Shown in pieces: positions 24,654-35,876 of a stretch of DNA of 64,000 bases. The position numbers and the translations under genes are program-made. Location of the stretch: the NCBI RefSeq assembly GCF_005925345.1, contig NZ_SSHJ01000007.1, positions 140,201 through 204,200 of the forward strand, read 5' to 3'. The stretch comes from Pedobacter ureilyticus. Its GTDB lineage: Bacteria > Bacteroidota > Bacteroidia > Sphingobacteriales > Sphingobacteriaceae. The first letter of the stretch is position 1. The number at the start of each line of letters is the position of its first letter. Under the pieces are notes generated by a model. It saw nothing but the letters and a program-made list of their open reading frames with translations, did not search any database and had not been told where the DNA came from.

Positions 24654-24813
24654 AATTGCATTAGATACCAATATCATTTCTGCACTCTTAAAGGGTGAAA
24701 GAATTATCGCCGAAAAAATAGGTGCAGCGGAAGAGGTATATATTTCAATAAATGTTTTGGGAGAACTTTATTACGGCGCAGAATATTCCACCAATGTAGA
24801 GGCTAATCCTTAA
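24640..24813 (+). pseudogene. PIN-domain toxin (VapC-like), truncated
   Basis: Begins MTGNKIALDTNIISALLKGE, the first PIN-domain strand with its catalytic Asp (LDTNIISAL), continues ISINVLGELYYGAE with the conserved Glu, and stops after 57 residues at TNVEANP. VapC proteins of this type run to about 130 residues, with further acids near the C-terminus (NDIWIAA), which are absent here; the following DNA does not restore them. ATG overlaps the end of the antitoxin gene, the standard VapBC layout. Both partners are broken. Confidence 0.78.
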
Positions 24814-24894
24814 AATACCCTTCTGGTGTTTAATTAGCAGTAGATGTTTCCCATCTATCATTAATCGCCCAGCTGATAAAATTGTGAGAATGGA

Positions 24895-25041
24895 TTATTT
24901 TCTAGCCATTCGGTATATAAAAAGTATCCACACTCCAAATCCTACAATAAATGCAGGGAGCGGATTTTTCATAGTTGTACCAGCCAACAGTGCGCCAGTA
25001 CCTATTATACAAGTCAGGAAAAATAAAATTAAGTTTTTCAT
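24895..25041 (-). CDS. 48-residue double-spanning membrane protein
   Basis: An ATG-initiated frame of 48 residues: MKNLILFFLTCIIGTGALLAG, TTMKNPLPAFIVGFGVWILF and IYRMARK. Two hydrophobic helices (about 3-20 and 29-43) separated by a short turn, with a basic C-terminus. It may be a real small inner-membrane protein; the reading frame is clean and the hydrophobic pattern is regular. Function unknown. It is 75 bp downstream of the integrase stop region on the opposite side of the broken toxin. Confidence 0.5.
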   Translation of the reverse strand: MKNLILFFLTCIIGTGALLAGTTMKNPLPAFIVGFGVWILFIYRMARK

Positions 25042-25116
25042 GATTATCAAATTTAATATTTTTTATCTAATTAAAACCTGCATAGTTTACCAGATAAACT
25101 ATGCAGGTAAATAATA

Positions 25117-26418
25117 TTAAGCGGCATTTCTTACCGATGTACTTCTCTTTTGTATTTTAAGCATCTTGGCATCTAACCTTCTTAATAGCGTCACAACCTT
25201 AATTTGTACTTCGTCAACTATGCGCCAATCTTTCTCAATATAAATGTCAGTCGTAGAATGTTCACTATCAACGTGGTTTAATGCCTGTGCTACATCATCT
25301 TTGCTCATTCTACAAGAGTTTCGGGCAATGGTAGCAAAACTATGTCTGGCCCAGTATAGGGTAAATTCATTGAAGCCTGTAATCTTTCTTAAATCTTTCA
25401 TCCCCATTGCCAAAGCTTTGTTTAAGCCATTAGAATTGGTGTAACGTACAGAAAGTTTTTCTATATACTTTTCTAATAATGGCCTTGCTTCATCTATAAT
25501 CTTGATGCTAATAAAAGCATCATCTTTTCTTTGCCCTTCTGTTTTGGAACGGTTATAATCTATTCTACCATTCCTAATGTTCCTCTTGGTCAAATTATAA
25601 AAATCAACCGCATTCATGCCACATAAATAGAAAGAGAGCATATATAGTTCCTTTGCCATTTCTGCCCGACTACCTTTTTTAGTTGCGCAATCCCTTATGG
25701 TTCTAATCTGCTCCAAAGTATTATTTCTCTTCTTGGTAAGAGGCGCAGAACCTATTTTATATTTTTTAAAAGGATAATGTTTGATCCGATAAATTCCAAG
25801 GTCCTCATTATTATACATATTGCGCGCAGCATTAAACAGTGTTCGCAAATCACGCATGTGATTAAAAAGCCCACTGTCTGACAACCCTTTACTTGTTGTT
25901 TCTTTTACAAGATTTTTCTGCCCACTTGGACGTATCATTTTACGTTCGCTTCTCAAATAGCGCTCATAGGAGAGAAGCATATTTGAATTGATTTCTGTTA
26001 TGGATACAGCATCCCTTTTAAAATAGTCAATGAGGCTATTACGGACAACACGATGGTTATGTGCTGTACCTTTTTTTCCATCTTTTTCGCTTTGTAGAAT
26101 ATGTACAGAGCAAAATTTAATAAAATCTACATCGGCATCTTTGTCGCGTAGGTAATCTTTAAGACTTTCGGCATTAAAGAAGTTCAGTTTCTCACCGAGT
26201 TCACTGATTATCTTTCGATAGCCTTTTAATTGTTCGTCGATCAGGTCATTGATAAAATTATCCTTGATCTTCATCTTAGCAGTCAGTTGTTTTTTGACTA
26301 CATAATGTACAGTGTCAATGTACTTTCTCTGGTTGTTGTGATGGACGCAGATTTTAACATTGTAGGTCCCATCTGCTTTCTTGTGGTGTTCGAACACCTT
26401 GGCGCTAACGGTTGCCAT
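25117..26418 (-). CDS. int: tyrosine recombinase / integrase of the left element
   Basis: 433 residues, in the Bacteroidota arrangement: N-terminal arm-binding domain (KADGTYNVKICVHHNNQRKYI), SAM-like core-binding domain (about 100-210), catalytic domain with MLSFYLCGMNAVDFYNL, YWARHSFATIARNSC (HxxR block), ALNHVDSEHSTTDIYIEKDW containing the catalytic Tyr. Its start faces the tRNA at 26602-26675, 183 bp away, as expected for an element inserted at the 3' end of that tRNA. It probably mobilises the whole region left of here, including the tra/mob genes. Confidence 0.92.
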   Translation of the reverse strand: MATVSAKVFEHHKKADGTYNVKICVHHNNQRKYIDTVHYVVKKQLTAKMKIKDNFINDLIDEQLKGYRKIISELGEKLNFFNAESLKDYLRDKDADVDFIKFCSVHILQSEKDGKKGTAHNHRVVRNSLIDYFKRDAVSITEINSNMLLSYERYLRSERKMIRPSGQKNLVKETTSKGLSDSGLFNHMRDLRTLFNAARNMYNNEDLGIYRIKHYPFKKYKIGSAPLTKKRNNTLEQIRTIRDCATKKGSRAEMAKELYMLSFYLCGMNAVDFYNLTKRNIRNGRIDYNRSKTEGQRKDDAFISIKIIDEARPLLEKYIEKLSVRYTNSNGLNKALAMGMKDLRKITGFNEFTLYWARHSFATIARNSCRMSKDDVAQALNHVDSEHSTTDIYIEKDWRIVDEVQIKVVTLLRRLDAKMLKIQKRSTSVRNAA

Positions 26419-26438
26419 AATTCTTTAGGTTAGCACGC

Positions 26439-26469
26439 AAAACCGTCGTAACGTATTTGTAACGGTTTT
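26439..26469. repeat. inverted repeat upstream of the integrase
   Basis: AAAACCGT (26439-26446) pairs with ACGGTTTT (26462-26469), and the flanking CG/CG extend the symmetry. The same AAAACCGTCT core recurs in the tRNA terminator at 26563-26572. Position between integrase and attachment site fits recombinase or excisionase arm sites, but a simple operator is equally possible. Confidence 0.35.
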
Positions 26470-26562
26470 ACGTGAAGTTCAACAAAAAATTATGTAAAAC
26501 CTGCCCTTAAAGTGGTTTTATGGGCATAGTTGCTGACGGTAATCAGCATCAGAAAAACAAAA

Positions 26563-26597
26563 AAAACCGTCTCCAAATTTCTTTGTAAGACGGTTTT
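26563..26597 (-). terminator. intrinsic terminator of the tRNA gene
   Basis: On the minus strand AAAACCGTCT (from 26597 down to 26588) pairs with AGACGGTTTT (26572-26563) and is followed by a run of eight T. It starts 5 bp after the tRNA 3' end. Confidence 0.75.
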
Positions 26598-26601
26598 ATA
26601 G

Positions 26602-26675
26602 TGGGCCCAGCTGGGCTCGAACCAGCGACCAAGAGATTATGAGTCTCCTACTCTAACCAACTGAGCTATAGGCCC
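26602..26675 (-). tRNA. tRNA with anticodon CAT, tRNA-Ile2-like (or elongator Met)
   Basis: 74 nt on the minus strand. Acceptor stem GGGCCTA/TGGGCCC, D arm TAGCTCAGTTGGTTAGAG, anticodon stem GGAGA/TCTCT around loop CTCATAA (anticodon CAT), T arm with GGTTCGAGCC. CCA is not encoded. The stretch GACTCATAATC followed by CTTGGTCGCTGGTTC closely matches the E. coli lysidine-modified tRNA-Ile2 (CAU), less so elongator tRNA-Met, so I favour Ile2; automated annotation often calls this Met. Its 3' end is the likely integration site of the left element. Confidence 0.92.
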
Positions 26676-26817
26676 TTACGCAATTTTCTTGCTACCTGCG
26701 TGAGGCAAATTTAAACAAATTTTTCAAGTCAGCAACATCTTTTTTGTTCTTCGAAAACTTTCGAGTTTCTCAAAAGAAAGCAAACTTAAAAAGCTAATTT
26801 TCAATTCTTTAGCCCTT

Positions 26818-26859
26818 AGATTATGAGTCTTCTACTCTAACCAACTGAGCTATAGGCCC
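26818..26859 (-). pseudogene. truncated 5' copy of the same tRNA
   Basis: 42 nt identical to the first 42 nt of the tRNA at 26602-26675 apart from one G-to-A change in the anticodon stem; it includes the anticodon loop and then diverges into unrelated AT-rich sequence. It cannot form a tRNA. It is probably the displaced 5' half of the original gene left behind when an element that carried a replacement tRNA segment integrated. Confidence 0.8.
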
Positions 26860-26924
26860 CGAAATCCGTATTAGGATTTGCGAGTGCAATGTTACATATT
26901 TGCAGCGAATTTTGGAACACAAAA

Positions 26925-27560
26925 ATGGAAAAAATTAAAAATATTATTTTCGATTACGGCAATGTAATATTCGCTATCGACTTTTTAAAAACGCAAAATG
27001 CTCTTGCACAATTAGGTATCCCTAACGTTACCGAATTCTTCGCCCATAAAGGGCATAATCAATTATTTGATGATTTTGAAACAGGTAGCCTCTCCCCTGC
27101 CCAATTTAGGGATGGAATTAGAAAAGCAGCCGATAAATTAGAACTTACAGACCAACAGATAGACGATGCATGGAACAGTCTTTTACTTGGTGTATCTGGC
27201 AATAACCATGATGTGCTACTAGAGGTCAAACAAAAATATCGCACCTTTCTGTTGAGTAACAACAATAAAATCCACTACGATTGGATCATTGCCTACCTAC
27301 AAAAAGACTACGGATTTAACAATTACGACGACTTTTTCGAAAGGGCTTATTTCTCTCAAGATACTAACATGCGCAAACCTAATGTAGAAATTTTCGAGAT
27401 GGTGCTGAGAGAAAATAACCTCAATCCAGAAGAAACACTTTTTATAGACGACAGTCCACAGCATATTGCAGGTGCAAAAAAAGCAGGTTTAAATACTCTA
27501 CTTATGGATGTGCACCCCGAAAAGTTACACAGCTTCTTACAATATCATAAATTATTATAA
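26925..27560 (+). CDS. HAD-superfamily phosphatase (YihX-like)
   Basis: The frame opens at 26889, but Met at 26925 (MEKIKNIIFDYGNVIF) is the expected start. About 211 residues. HAD motif I FDYGNVIF (nucleophile Asp), motif II LLSNNN, motif III lysine in MRKPNVEIFEMVL, motif IV LFIDDSPQHIAGAKKAG. The D-x-G-N-V form of motif I is typical for the HAD-IA group of E. coli YihX, an alpha-glucose-1-phosphate phosphatase; substrate here is not determined. First chromosomal gene to the right of the tRNA. Confidence 0.87.
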   Translation: MEKIKNIIFDYGNVIFAIDFLKTQNALAQLGIPNVTEFFAHKGHNQLFDDFETGSLSPAQFRDGIRKAADKLELTDQQIDDAWNSLLLGVSGNNHDVLLEVKQKYRTFLLSNNNKIHYDWIIAYLQKDYGFNNYDDFFERAYFSQDTNMRKPNVEIFEMVLRENNLNPEETLFIDDSPQHIAGAKKAGLNTLLMDVHPEKLHSFLQYHKLL

Positions 27561-27584
27561 CTATTTTAGGGTAAAACAGTAAGC

Positions 27585-27902
27585 ATGAATACTAAAAAAT
27601 ACAAATCTCTACGAGAGTTTTACCCTTTCTATTTGAGCGAACACCAAAATACTACCAGCCGTATCCTTCATTTTACGGGTACGGCATTAGTAGTGATTTG
27701 CTTAATTGGTGGAATACTATTTCACGATCTACGTTTTATCATTGCTGTACCCTTTTTGGGATATGGCTTTGCTTGGGTTGGCCACTTTTTTTTCGAGAAA
27801 AATAAGCCAGCTACCTTTCAATATCCTGCCTACAGCTTAGCTAGTGATTTCCTATTGTTTTGGGATCTGCTCAATGGCAAGCAATCTTTCAAAGCAAAAT
27901 AG
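27585..27902 (+). CDS. DUF962 / Mpo1-like membrane protein
   Basis: 105 residues. SLREFYPFYLSEHQNTTSRILHFTG at the N-terminus, with conserved histidines (His20, His29) and a later GHFFFEKNKPATFQYP stretch (His67), is the DUF962 signature. Two membrane segments at about 31-46 and 49-66. Yeast Mpo1 in this family is an Fe(II)-dependent alpha-oxidising dioxygenase of 2-hydroxy fatty acids, using these histidines; bacterial members are untested. It starts 22 bp after the HAD gene and is likely cotranscribed. Confidence 0.87.
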   Translation: MNTKKYKSLREFYPFYLSEHQNTTSRILHFTGTALVVICLIGGILFHDLRFIIAVPFLGYGFAWVGHFFFEKNKPATFQYPAYSLASDFLLFWDLLNGKQSFKAK

Positions 27903-28056
27903 CTTTTGCCTATCTCCGTATAGATAAAAGCACTTTGATAACATCAATCTTCTATTGTATCTTTAAAAAAAGGTGTTCGAAGATGCAAATATTATATACA
28001 TTTCATTTGCAACAACAACCATATATTGTAGCCTTAATTCAGTTAACTAAAATTGA

Positions 28057-30336
<2,280 letters not shown>

Positions 30337-30362
30337 GCTATCCACGTTAAAGTATTTATTTT

Positions 30363-30388
30363 AGGCTGCGTAAATCGCAGCCTTTTTA
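30363..30388 (+). terminator. intrinsic terminator after katG
   Basis: AGGCTGCG (30363-30370), loop TAAAT, CGCAGCCT (30376-30383) and a run of T. The gap up to 30735 holds no supported gene: a 61-codon frame at 30440-30625 lacks a ribosome site and family resemblance. Confidence 0.85.
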
Positions 30389-30734
30389 TTTGGAAAGCAT
30401 TTATAAAAAGTCCTCCAATTGTAACAAAGTTCTTCTCATTTGCTTTTCTCAATTAACAAAAGCATATTTGTTTTAATGTGCAAAAAATCGACATATCAAT
30501 TATCCATAGGCTTCTTTAAAAAGAAGAACGAGGCTATTGCGTCTTTTGCATTTTACAGCACACCTGTTTTGGGTATCACTTTAAATCCTATAGCGCTTAA
30601 TCAAAGCAAGGATTACCTAAAATAAACCCCGATATCTACATTTTTTTCTAAATGATTTCGGGGGATAACCATTCCTGAGTATTATTTTTTATGTCTCGTT
30701 TCCGAGGCTATCAATTCACTTTATTTTATTAATA

Positions 30735-31127
30735 ATGGAAACTAAATCAATTTTATTGTCTAAAAGCGATTACAAATTTTTAAACGAGCACTTGGAAAAG
30801 GCCATCATGAGCAATTACAACAAATCTCGCTTAAAGGAAGAAGTTAAAAATGCCCAAGTTTTTGAAGACAGCGAACTTCCAGAAAATGTGGTATCACTAT
30901 ACACCGAAACAAAGATTGAAAGCACTGGTGATGGTCAAATGTTTACCTTCAAATTAGTACACCCTAAAGATGCAGATATAAAGCAGCAAAAAGTATCTAT
31001 CTTTGCACCCATTAGCATTGCCCTTTGGGGTTACCAAACTGGCGATTTAATTAACTGGGAAATGCCCGATGGAATTAAAGAGTTTAAAATTATTTCTGTT
31101 AGAAAATTAACAGAACACGAATTGTAG
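30735..31127 (+). CDS. GreA/GreB-type C-terminal domain protein (Rnk-like)
   Basis: 130 residues. N-terminal short helical hairpin (LNEHLEKAIMSNYNKSRLKEEVKNA), then the GreA/GreB C-terminal FKBP-like fold: VVSLYTETKIESTGDGQMFTFKLVHP and ISIALWGYQTGDLINWEMPDGIKEFKII, which contains the ALxGxxxGD motif in modified form (ALWGYQTGD). Members bind RNA polymerase near the secondary channel; Rnk-like forms lack the long coiled coil with the catalytic acids, so this is a binder rather than a cleavage factor. Stands alone, with a terminator downstream. Confidence 0.82.
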   Translation: METKSILLSKSDYKFLNEHLEKAIMSNYNKSRLKEEVKNAQVFEDSELPENVVSLYTETKIESTGDGQMFTFKLVHPKDADIKQQKVSIFAPISIALWGYQTGDLINWEMPDGIKEFKIISVRKLTEHEL

Positions 31128-31200
31128 CATTCACGGAGCATTATTGCGTATATGTTTTATCAAGCTCAGCCTAACCCTTACATATTATCCCTTAAACAAA

Positions 31201-31231
31201 TGATCCCCCTGAGCTGAGCTTAGGGGGATCA
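31201..31231. terminator. bidirectional hairpin terminator
   Basis: TGATCCCCCT (31201-31210) pairs with AGGGGGATCA (31222-31231). It stands between the convergent ends of the Gre-like gene and the 31298 lipoprotein gene. Confidence 0.7.
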
Positions 31232-31297
31232 TCTATCTGAAATAGAATAATCAAGTATTTAGACGTACTTATTATTTTTATGCCAATACGATATTAA

Positions 31298-33058
31298 TTA
31301 AGGAATATCGTATTTAAACACTTTTATCTTTGCATCAGTTACTGTGGCAATATATGGAATACCTTCTTCCGATATACGCATAGTAATTTTGTCAGGCACA
31401 CCTGTTTGGAGTGTCGTAGCAGGATTCCAGTTCTGAGTATCATTATTAAATGTTTGAACTTTTAAACCATTAGCGTCACCGTGGGCAAAGTAGAGTGTTC
31501 CATTTGGATGTAAAGCCAAAGCAATATTGTCCCTTTGCGAGTTAGAGGTAGCGGTATGGCTAATTGCATCCCCAATTTGTCTCCAAGAAGTACCATTGTA
31601 CCTCATCACGTAAGACATCTTATTTGTTGTAGCTTGAGATTGAAATACCAAATATACCTCTCCGCTTTCAGAGGCATCCACATCCATAACAGCAGCACCT
31701 ACAACAGAAGCATCAGGAGATACCATTGCGGTTCCAACTACTTCCCAATTTAATGAGGTCTCATTTAATCTATAAATAGTAGGCTTTCTGGTAGTAGAAA
31801 TTCCATCCATTACGGCATAATAAAGTTTATTATCTCTGCCTTTTCTTATTCTAGTGTACAATGTTGCGGGCGATGCATCTATAGACCTTAATGACCAGCT
31901 ATTATTAATAAATAGTGCTGATTGTGTAGATCTATTGGCAACACCTCCTTCTGCTCTGGCAGCAGCATAACCAATTACCGGCATACCAGATTGAGTAGTT
32001 GCAATGTGAAGATAATTTACACGTTGCGCAGTAGATTGTGGCCTAATTAAAAATGACCATTTGTCATTGCTATACTTCTGTACAGAAGCGTATTGTACAG
32101 AATCGCCCAAAGTATTGTAATCTTTATAACTAGCATAAAGCACACCACTGTCATCTATAGCAATACCAACAGCATCAACTCTTCCAAAAGATATTCCTTG
32201 CGAATCGCCAATGGTACCCCACGAACTACCGTTGTAAGATGCCACAACAGCCTTTCTCGTACCGTCTCCATCGGCGGCAGTTCTACTAAATATAATTACT
32301 GGATTGTTAGACACAGGATTAATTGCTAAACTAATTTCCCCTACAGTATACGCAGCAATATTATCCGAAAGAATATCGATCCATTCTGGAGCGGTTAAAC
32401 GACCAACAGAAACTACAAACTCTTCTGGAACAGTTGTTTCTATATCGGTAACTTGATAAGTAACATCTGTGGTGAAATTGTTAATAGATTGACTACTGGT
32501 TTGGATTACCCCCCCAACTTTCACTACCGCACCATCGGTTGTTACAAACCGTGCGACAAGTTTAGACACGTCGGCGTCTACAGGTAAGTTAACCTGAATT
32601 TTAAGACCATTAAATGTTCCAATATAATTTTTGAATAATAGATCTTCGTTATCTTCTGCATAAAAGCCAAATGATACTATCGCTGCATTACGTAGCGCAT
32701 AAACGTTAGCCATTGACATATCCGTAGGGGTTGCCACTCGGTACTCTACGGTATCACTTAAATCAACAGGAGTAATTCCACTTTGCTGAACATTGTTTCC
32801 GATGTATACAATAGACTGATCAGCTACGGTAAACGATGCAATAGCTTGTTTAAGATTAACTGAATTAGGTACACGGATATAAACGCTATTACCTTCTATT
32901 ACACCTTTTACTTGTTTTGCAAGATCAGGATTAGAAGAAGTTTCTAATGTATAACTACTAAACATTGCCTTCCCCTCATAACCTACTTCATACTTTTTAC
33001 AAGCTGAAAAGCTAAGGCACATGATAGAAAGAAAAAATAAATAAATTGCTTGCTTCAT
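31298..33058 (-). CDS. large surface lipoprotein with Ig-like and propeller-like parts
   Basis: 586 residues. Lipoprotein signal CLSFSACKKY (lipid Cys about residue 20). Residues 25-215 are two Ig-like/DUF5018-type repeats (VYIRVPNSVNLKQAIASFTV and LKIQVNLPVDADVSKLVARF are parallel). The C-terminal ~350 residues have recurring units such as NKLYYAVMDG, GEVYLVFQSQ and GTLYFAHGDANGL that suggest a six-bladed propeller. Probably exposed at the outer-membrane surface together with the adjacent SusC/SusD pair. The binding partner is not known. It starts 6 bp after the M16 peptidase gene and is part of the same operon. Confidence 0.75.
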   Translation of the reverse strand: MKQAIYLFFLSIMCLSFSACKKYEVGYEGKAMFSSYTLETSSNPDLAKQVKGVIEGNSVYIRVPNSVNLKQAIASFTVADQSIVYIGNNVQQSGITPVDLSDTVEYRVATPTDMSMANVYALRNAAIVSFGFYAEDNEDLLFKNYIGTFNGLKIQVNLPVDADVSKLVARFVTTDGAVVKVGGVIQTSSQSINNFTTDVTYQVTDIETTVPEEFVVSVGRLTAPEWIDILSDNIAAYTVGEISLAINPVSNNPVIIFSRTAADGDGTRKAVVASYNGSSWGTIGDSQGISFGRVDAVGIAIDDSGVLYASYKDYNTLGDSVQYASVQKYSNDKWSFLIRPQSTAQRVNYLHIATTQSGMPVIGYAAARAEGGVANRSTQSALFINNSWSLRSIDASPATLYTRIRKGRDNKLYYAVMDGISTTRKPTIYRLNETSLNWEVVGTAMVSPDASVVGAAVMDVDASESGEVYLVFQSQATTNKMSYVMRYNGTSWRQIGDAISHTATSNSQRDNIALALHPNGTLYFAHGDANGLKVQTFNNDTQNWNPATTLQTGVPDKITMRISEEGIPYIATVTDAKIKVFKYDIP

Positions 33059-33063
33059 AATTT

Positions 33064-35874
33064 CTAGTTTTTTTGATTTTCTAATTTGTCTTTAGGAGTA
33101 AGTATTGCAGTAACCTTTGTTCCTTCAAGTAGTAATTTTCTAATAGCTTGGCTGATATCTTTACTTTTTATTTTGTTGACCATTTCTTGATATTTTGTAA
33201 ATAATGACCAATCTTTAAAGCGGTAATAAATATGATTTCTAAGCTCGGCACTCCAAAACGTTTCTTTGTCTTTTTGTTTATCATAAGTAACTATCAATTG
33301 CTTTTTAATATTATCGAGTTCTTTTTCGATATAAGCTGGATTATTTACGATCAGACCTAATTCTTTATTTAACTCTTCTACAAGAAAGTCCTTCTTTTCT
33401 GGAGCACAACTAAAACCAATTCGAGCACGTAAAAGTGTTGACGGAATAGAGGTTGAACTCACATTCACAGCAACACCGTAAACACCAGAGTTTTTCTCTC
33501 TAAGGTTTTCTCTAAGTTTTACCTTCAGTACTTCTTGAATAACCTCATATTTTATTATTTCTGGATAATCATTTACAATGTCTTTATTTTGAAAAATGAT
33601 ATTTACGGTAGCTCTATCGGTCTCTCCCGCTTTCATTAAAATTGTTGCATTCTCGCCAACGGGTAAAGGTTTAGGCTCCGCACTTTCAACAAGATTATTC
33701 GAAGGTAGACCACCTAGGTAAGTAGTTACGTATCTTTCAATAGAGTCTAGTTCAAAATCACCAATAACTACAAATTCAAATCCTTTAGCCGAATGAAATC
33801 TTTTGTTATAAGTTGCTACAATTTTATTTAAAATAAGGTCATTTAAAATTCTATCTTGGTCAATTTCTTCATTCTCTTCACCAGATAGCTTTTGAGCAAT
33901 TAACCTGTTGTACTCGCTAGTAATTGAATTTTCCTTCTTCTTGACGTTTTCTAATGCTTTTCTTTTTTGCAATTCAAAAGCATCGTTATCTACACGAGGT
34001 TGTGTCCATTTCAGGTAAAGCAATTCAAACATTGTTTTCACATCTTTTAAATTAGCGCTAGCCGCTAAACCTTCTCTATATTTAGACAGCACCATCATTG
34101 CGGTTGCGCTATTTCCTACCAAATATTTAGACAATGCTCTTCTCGAGAAATTACCTGCACCACTTGCGGCAATAATGCTTTGGGCAAAAGAAGCATTAAC
34201 CAGATCGATAGAATCTAACACACTGTAGCCACCCTGTCTAAATCCAGTTAGTTGAATATGATTTTTACGTCCTTTGCTTTGTTTTAAATAAACAGTAGTT
34301 TGGTTCGCTAATTGCCACTTATGCAAATCAATTTCGGCAATATATTCCTTCTTTATTACTTTTGAAGGCATAGGACGAGAAGTCAGTAGTTGGCTAGGCA
34401 CTATTTCATTGTCAGACCAACGTTCTAAATTCAGTTTCGAAATACTATCTTGCCATAACTGAAGTTGCTTTTGGTTAGGCAGCTTATTTTTTAATCTATC
34501 AGGCCCTGTTAACATTACCACTGTATTACCAGGGGTGTTTATTCTCTCAATAAATGACATGATGGTAAGCGAATCAATACTACTTTGTATTTGGTTTTGT
34601 AAAAGGCTTTTCTGTTCGGGACTTATCATTGTGTTACCACTAAAAAAATCATCTTTCAGAGCCTCTATAATAGTTATTGCATTTGTTTTATTATTTTGAT
34701 TTGCTCTATTTATCTGCGCCAAAAAGCCTTTACGATAGTCTGTTATCTCCTCCAGTGTAAAACCATATTTCAATATTCTTTGTTGCTCAGTAATGTAGTT
34801 TTTAATCCCAGATTCAATATCATTCTCAAACAAAGAAGCACCACCAACAGCCACTTCTAAATTGGGCATTAAATCAATATCAGACATTGATCCAGATTTA
34901 AAAAGACTGTTAAGTTGGGCTAATCTTTCAAATCTCTTTTTCGATAAGCCATTGAAAAAACTCCTTACAAGTTGCGCTTTAAATTTATCTACCGAATTAA
35001 TTTCTGAAATTGCAGTTAACTTAGTGATATATGAGTAATCTATATCATTTTCTTCCTTATCTGTTGCTATACTATATAAAGTATCTTTGTGCTTGGGCAA
35101 GTTATAAACTATTCTATCAGCCGCTTTTTTCGAGCTTTTAGCCTTACCAAACTGTTGTTTGATATATTTTTCGACATCATTTACATTTTGATTTGAAACA
35201 ATTGCTATCGCCAATAAATTCGGCCGGTACCACTCCTTATAAAAACTTTTGATTTCTGAATGTTTGAAATGCCTAAGCACGTCGAGTGTACCTATTGGCT
35301 TGCGCTCGGCATAACGCGACTGATGAAATATTAAAGGAAGGTACTGTTCAGATAACCTGGCCGAAGCTCCCTGTTTTGTTCTCCACTCTTCAATCACTAC
35401 TCCTCGCTCCTTTTCAATCTCCAAGCTATCAAATGAAAGTTCAAAAGCCCAATCGGCAACAATATCAATGGTCTTTTCTAATTGTTTTAAATTAGAAGTA
35501 TTTACTGTGATTTTATATACTGTTTGATCGTAACTCGTATAAGCATTGAGGTCGGCACCAAATTTCACACCTAAAGACTCTAGATAAGTAATGACCTCGT
35601 TTTTCGGCTAGTTCTTGCTTCCGTTAAAAGCCATGTGTTCTACAAAGTGGGCCAATCCACGTTGCGAATCTTGTTCTTGAAGCGAACCAGCTTTTACAAA
35701 AAGCTGAATGGAGCTTTGATGATCACCTGGATCACTTGGATAAATATAATAGCTGAAACCATTCTTAAGCACGCCCTTAGTCAGCTTTTCGTCTTGCACC
35801 AAGCGCTGGCCCGAAACAGAAATGCTCAGCATAATGAGTAATACAATAAACAGATAGTTTTGTAGTTTCTTCAT
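33064..35874 (-). pseudogene. M16-family zinc peptidase (PqqL-like) interrupted by one in-frame TAG
   Basis: Residues 1-88 (35608-35874) have a signal peptide and the inverted zinc motif HFVEHMAFNGSKN; a TAG at 35608-35610 follows. Without any frame change translation would go on PKNEVITYLESLG and VKFGADLNAYTSYDQTVYK, the normal M16 continuation, and run to 33064 (834 codons from the next ATG at 35568). M16 proteins usually have Phe where the TAG stands (GTKNFPKNE). Total 936 residues, normal for the family. The downstream frame alone lacks the zinc ligands. Nonsense mutation, readthrough or sequence error are all possible. Confidence 0.85.
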
Positions 35875-35876
35875 TC

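Noticed and set aside
30440..30625. 61-codon frame after katG
   Set aside because: No ribosome site, no promoter and low-complexity lysine-rich sequence without family resemblance.
35608..35610. TAG in the M16 peptidase as a recoded amino acid
   Set aside because: No sign of pyrrolysine or suppressor machinery is visible in the window and other genes here also end in TAG; a nonsense mutation or sequence error is simpler.
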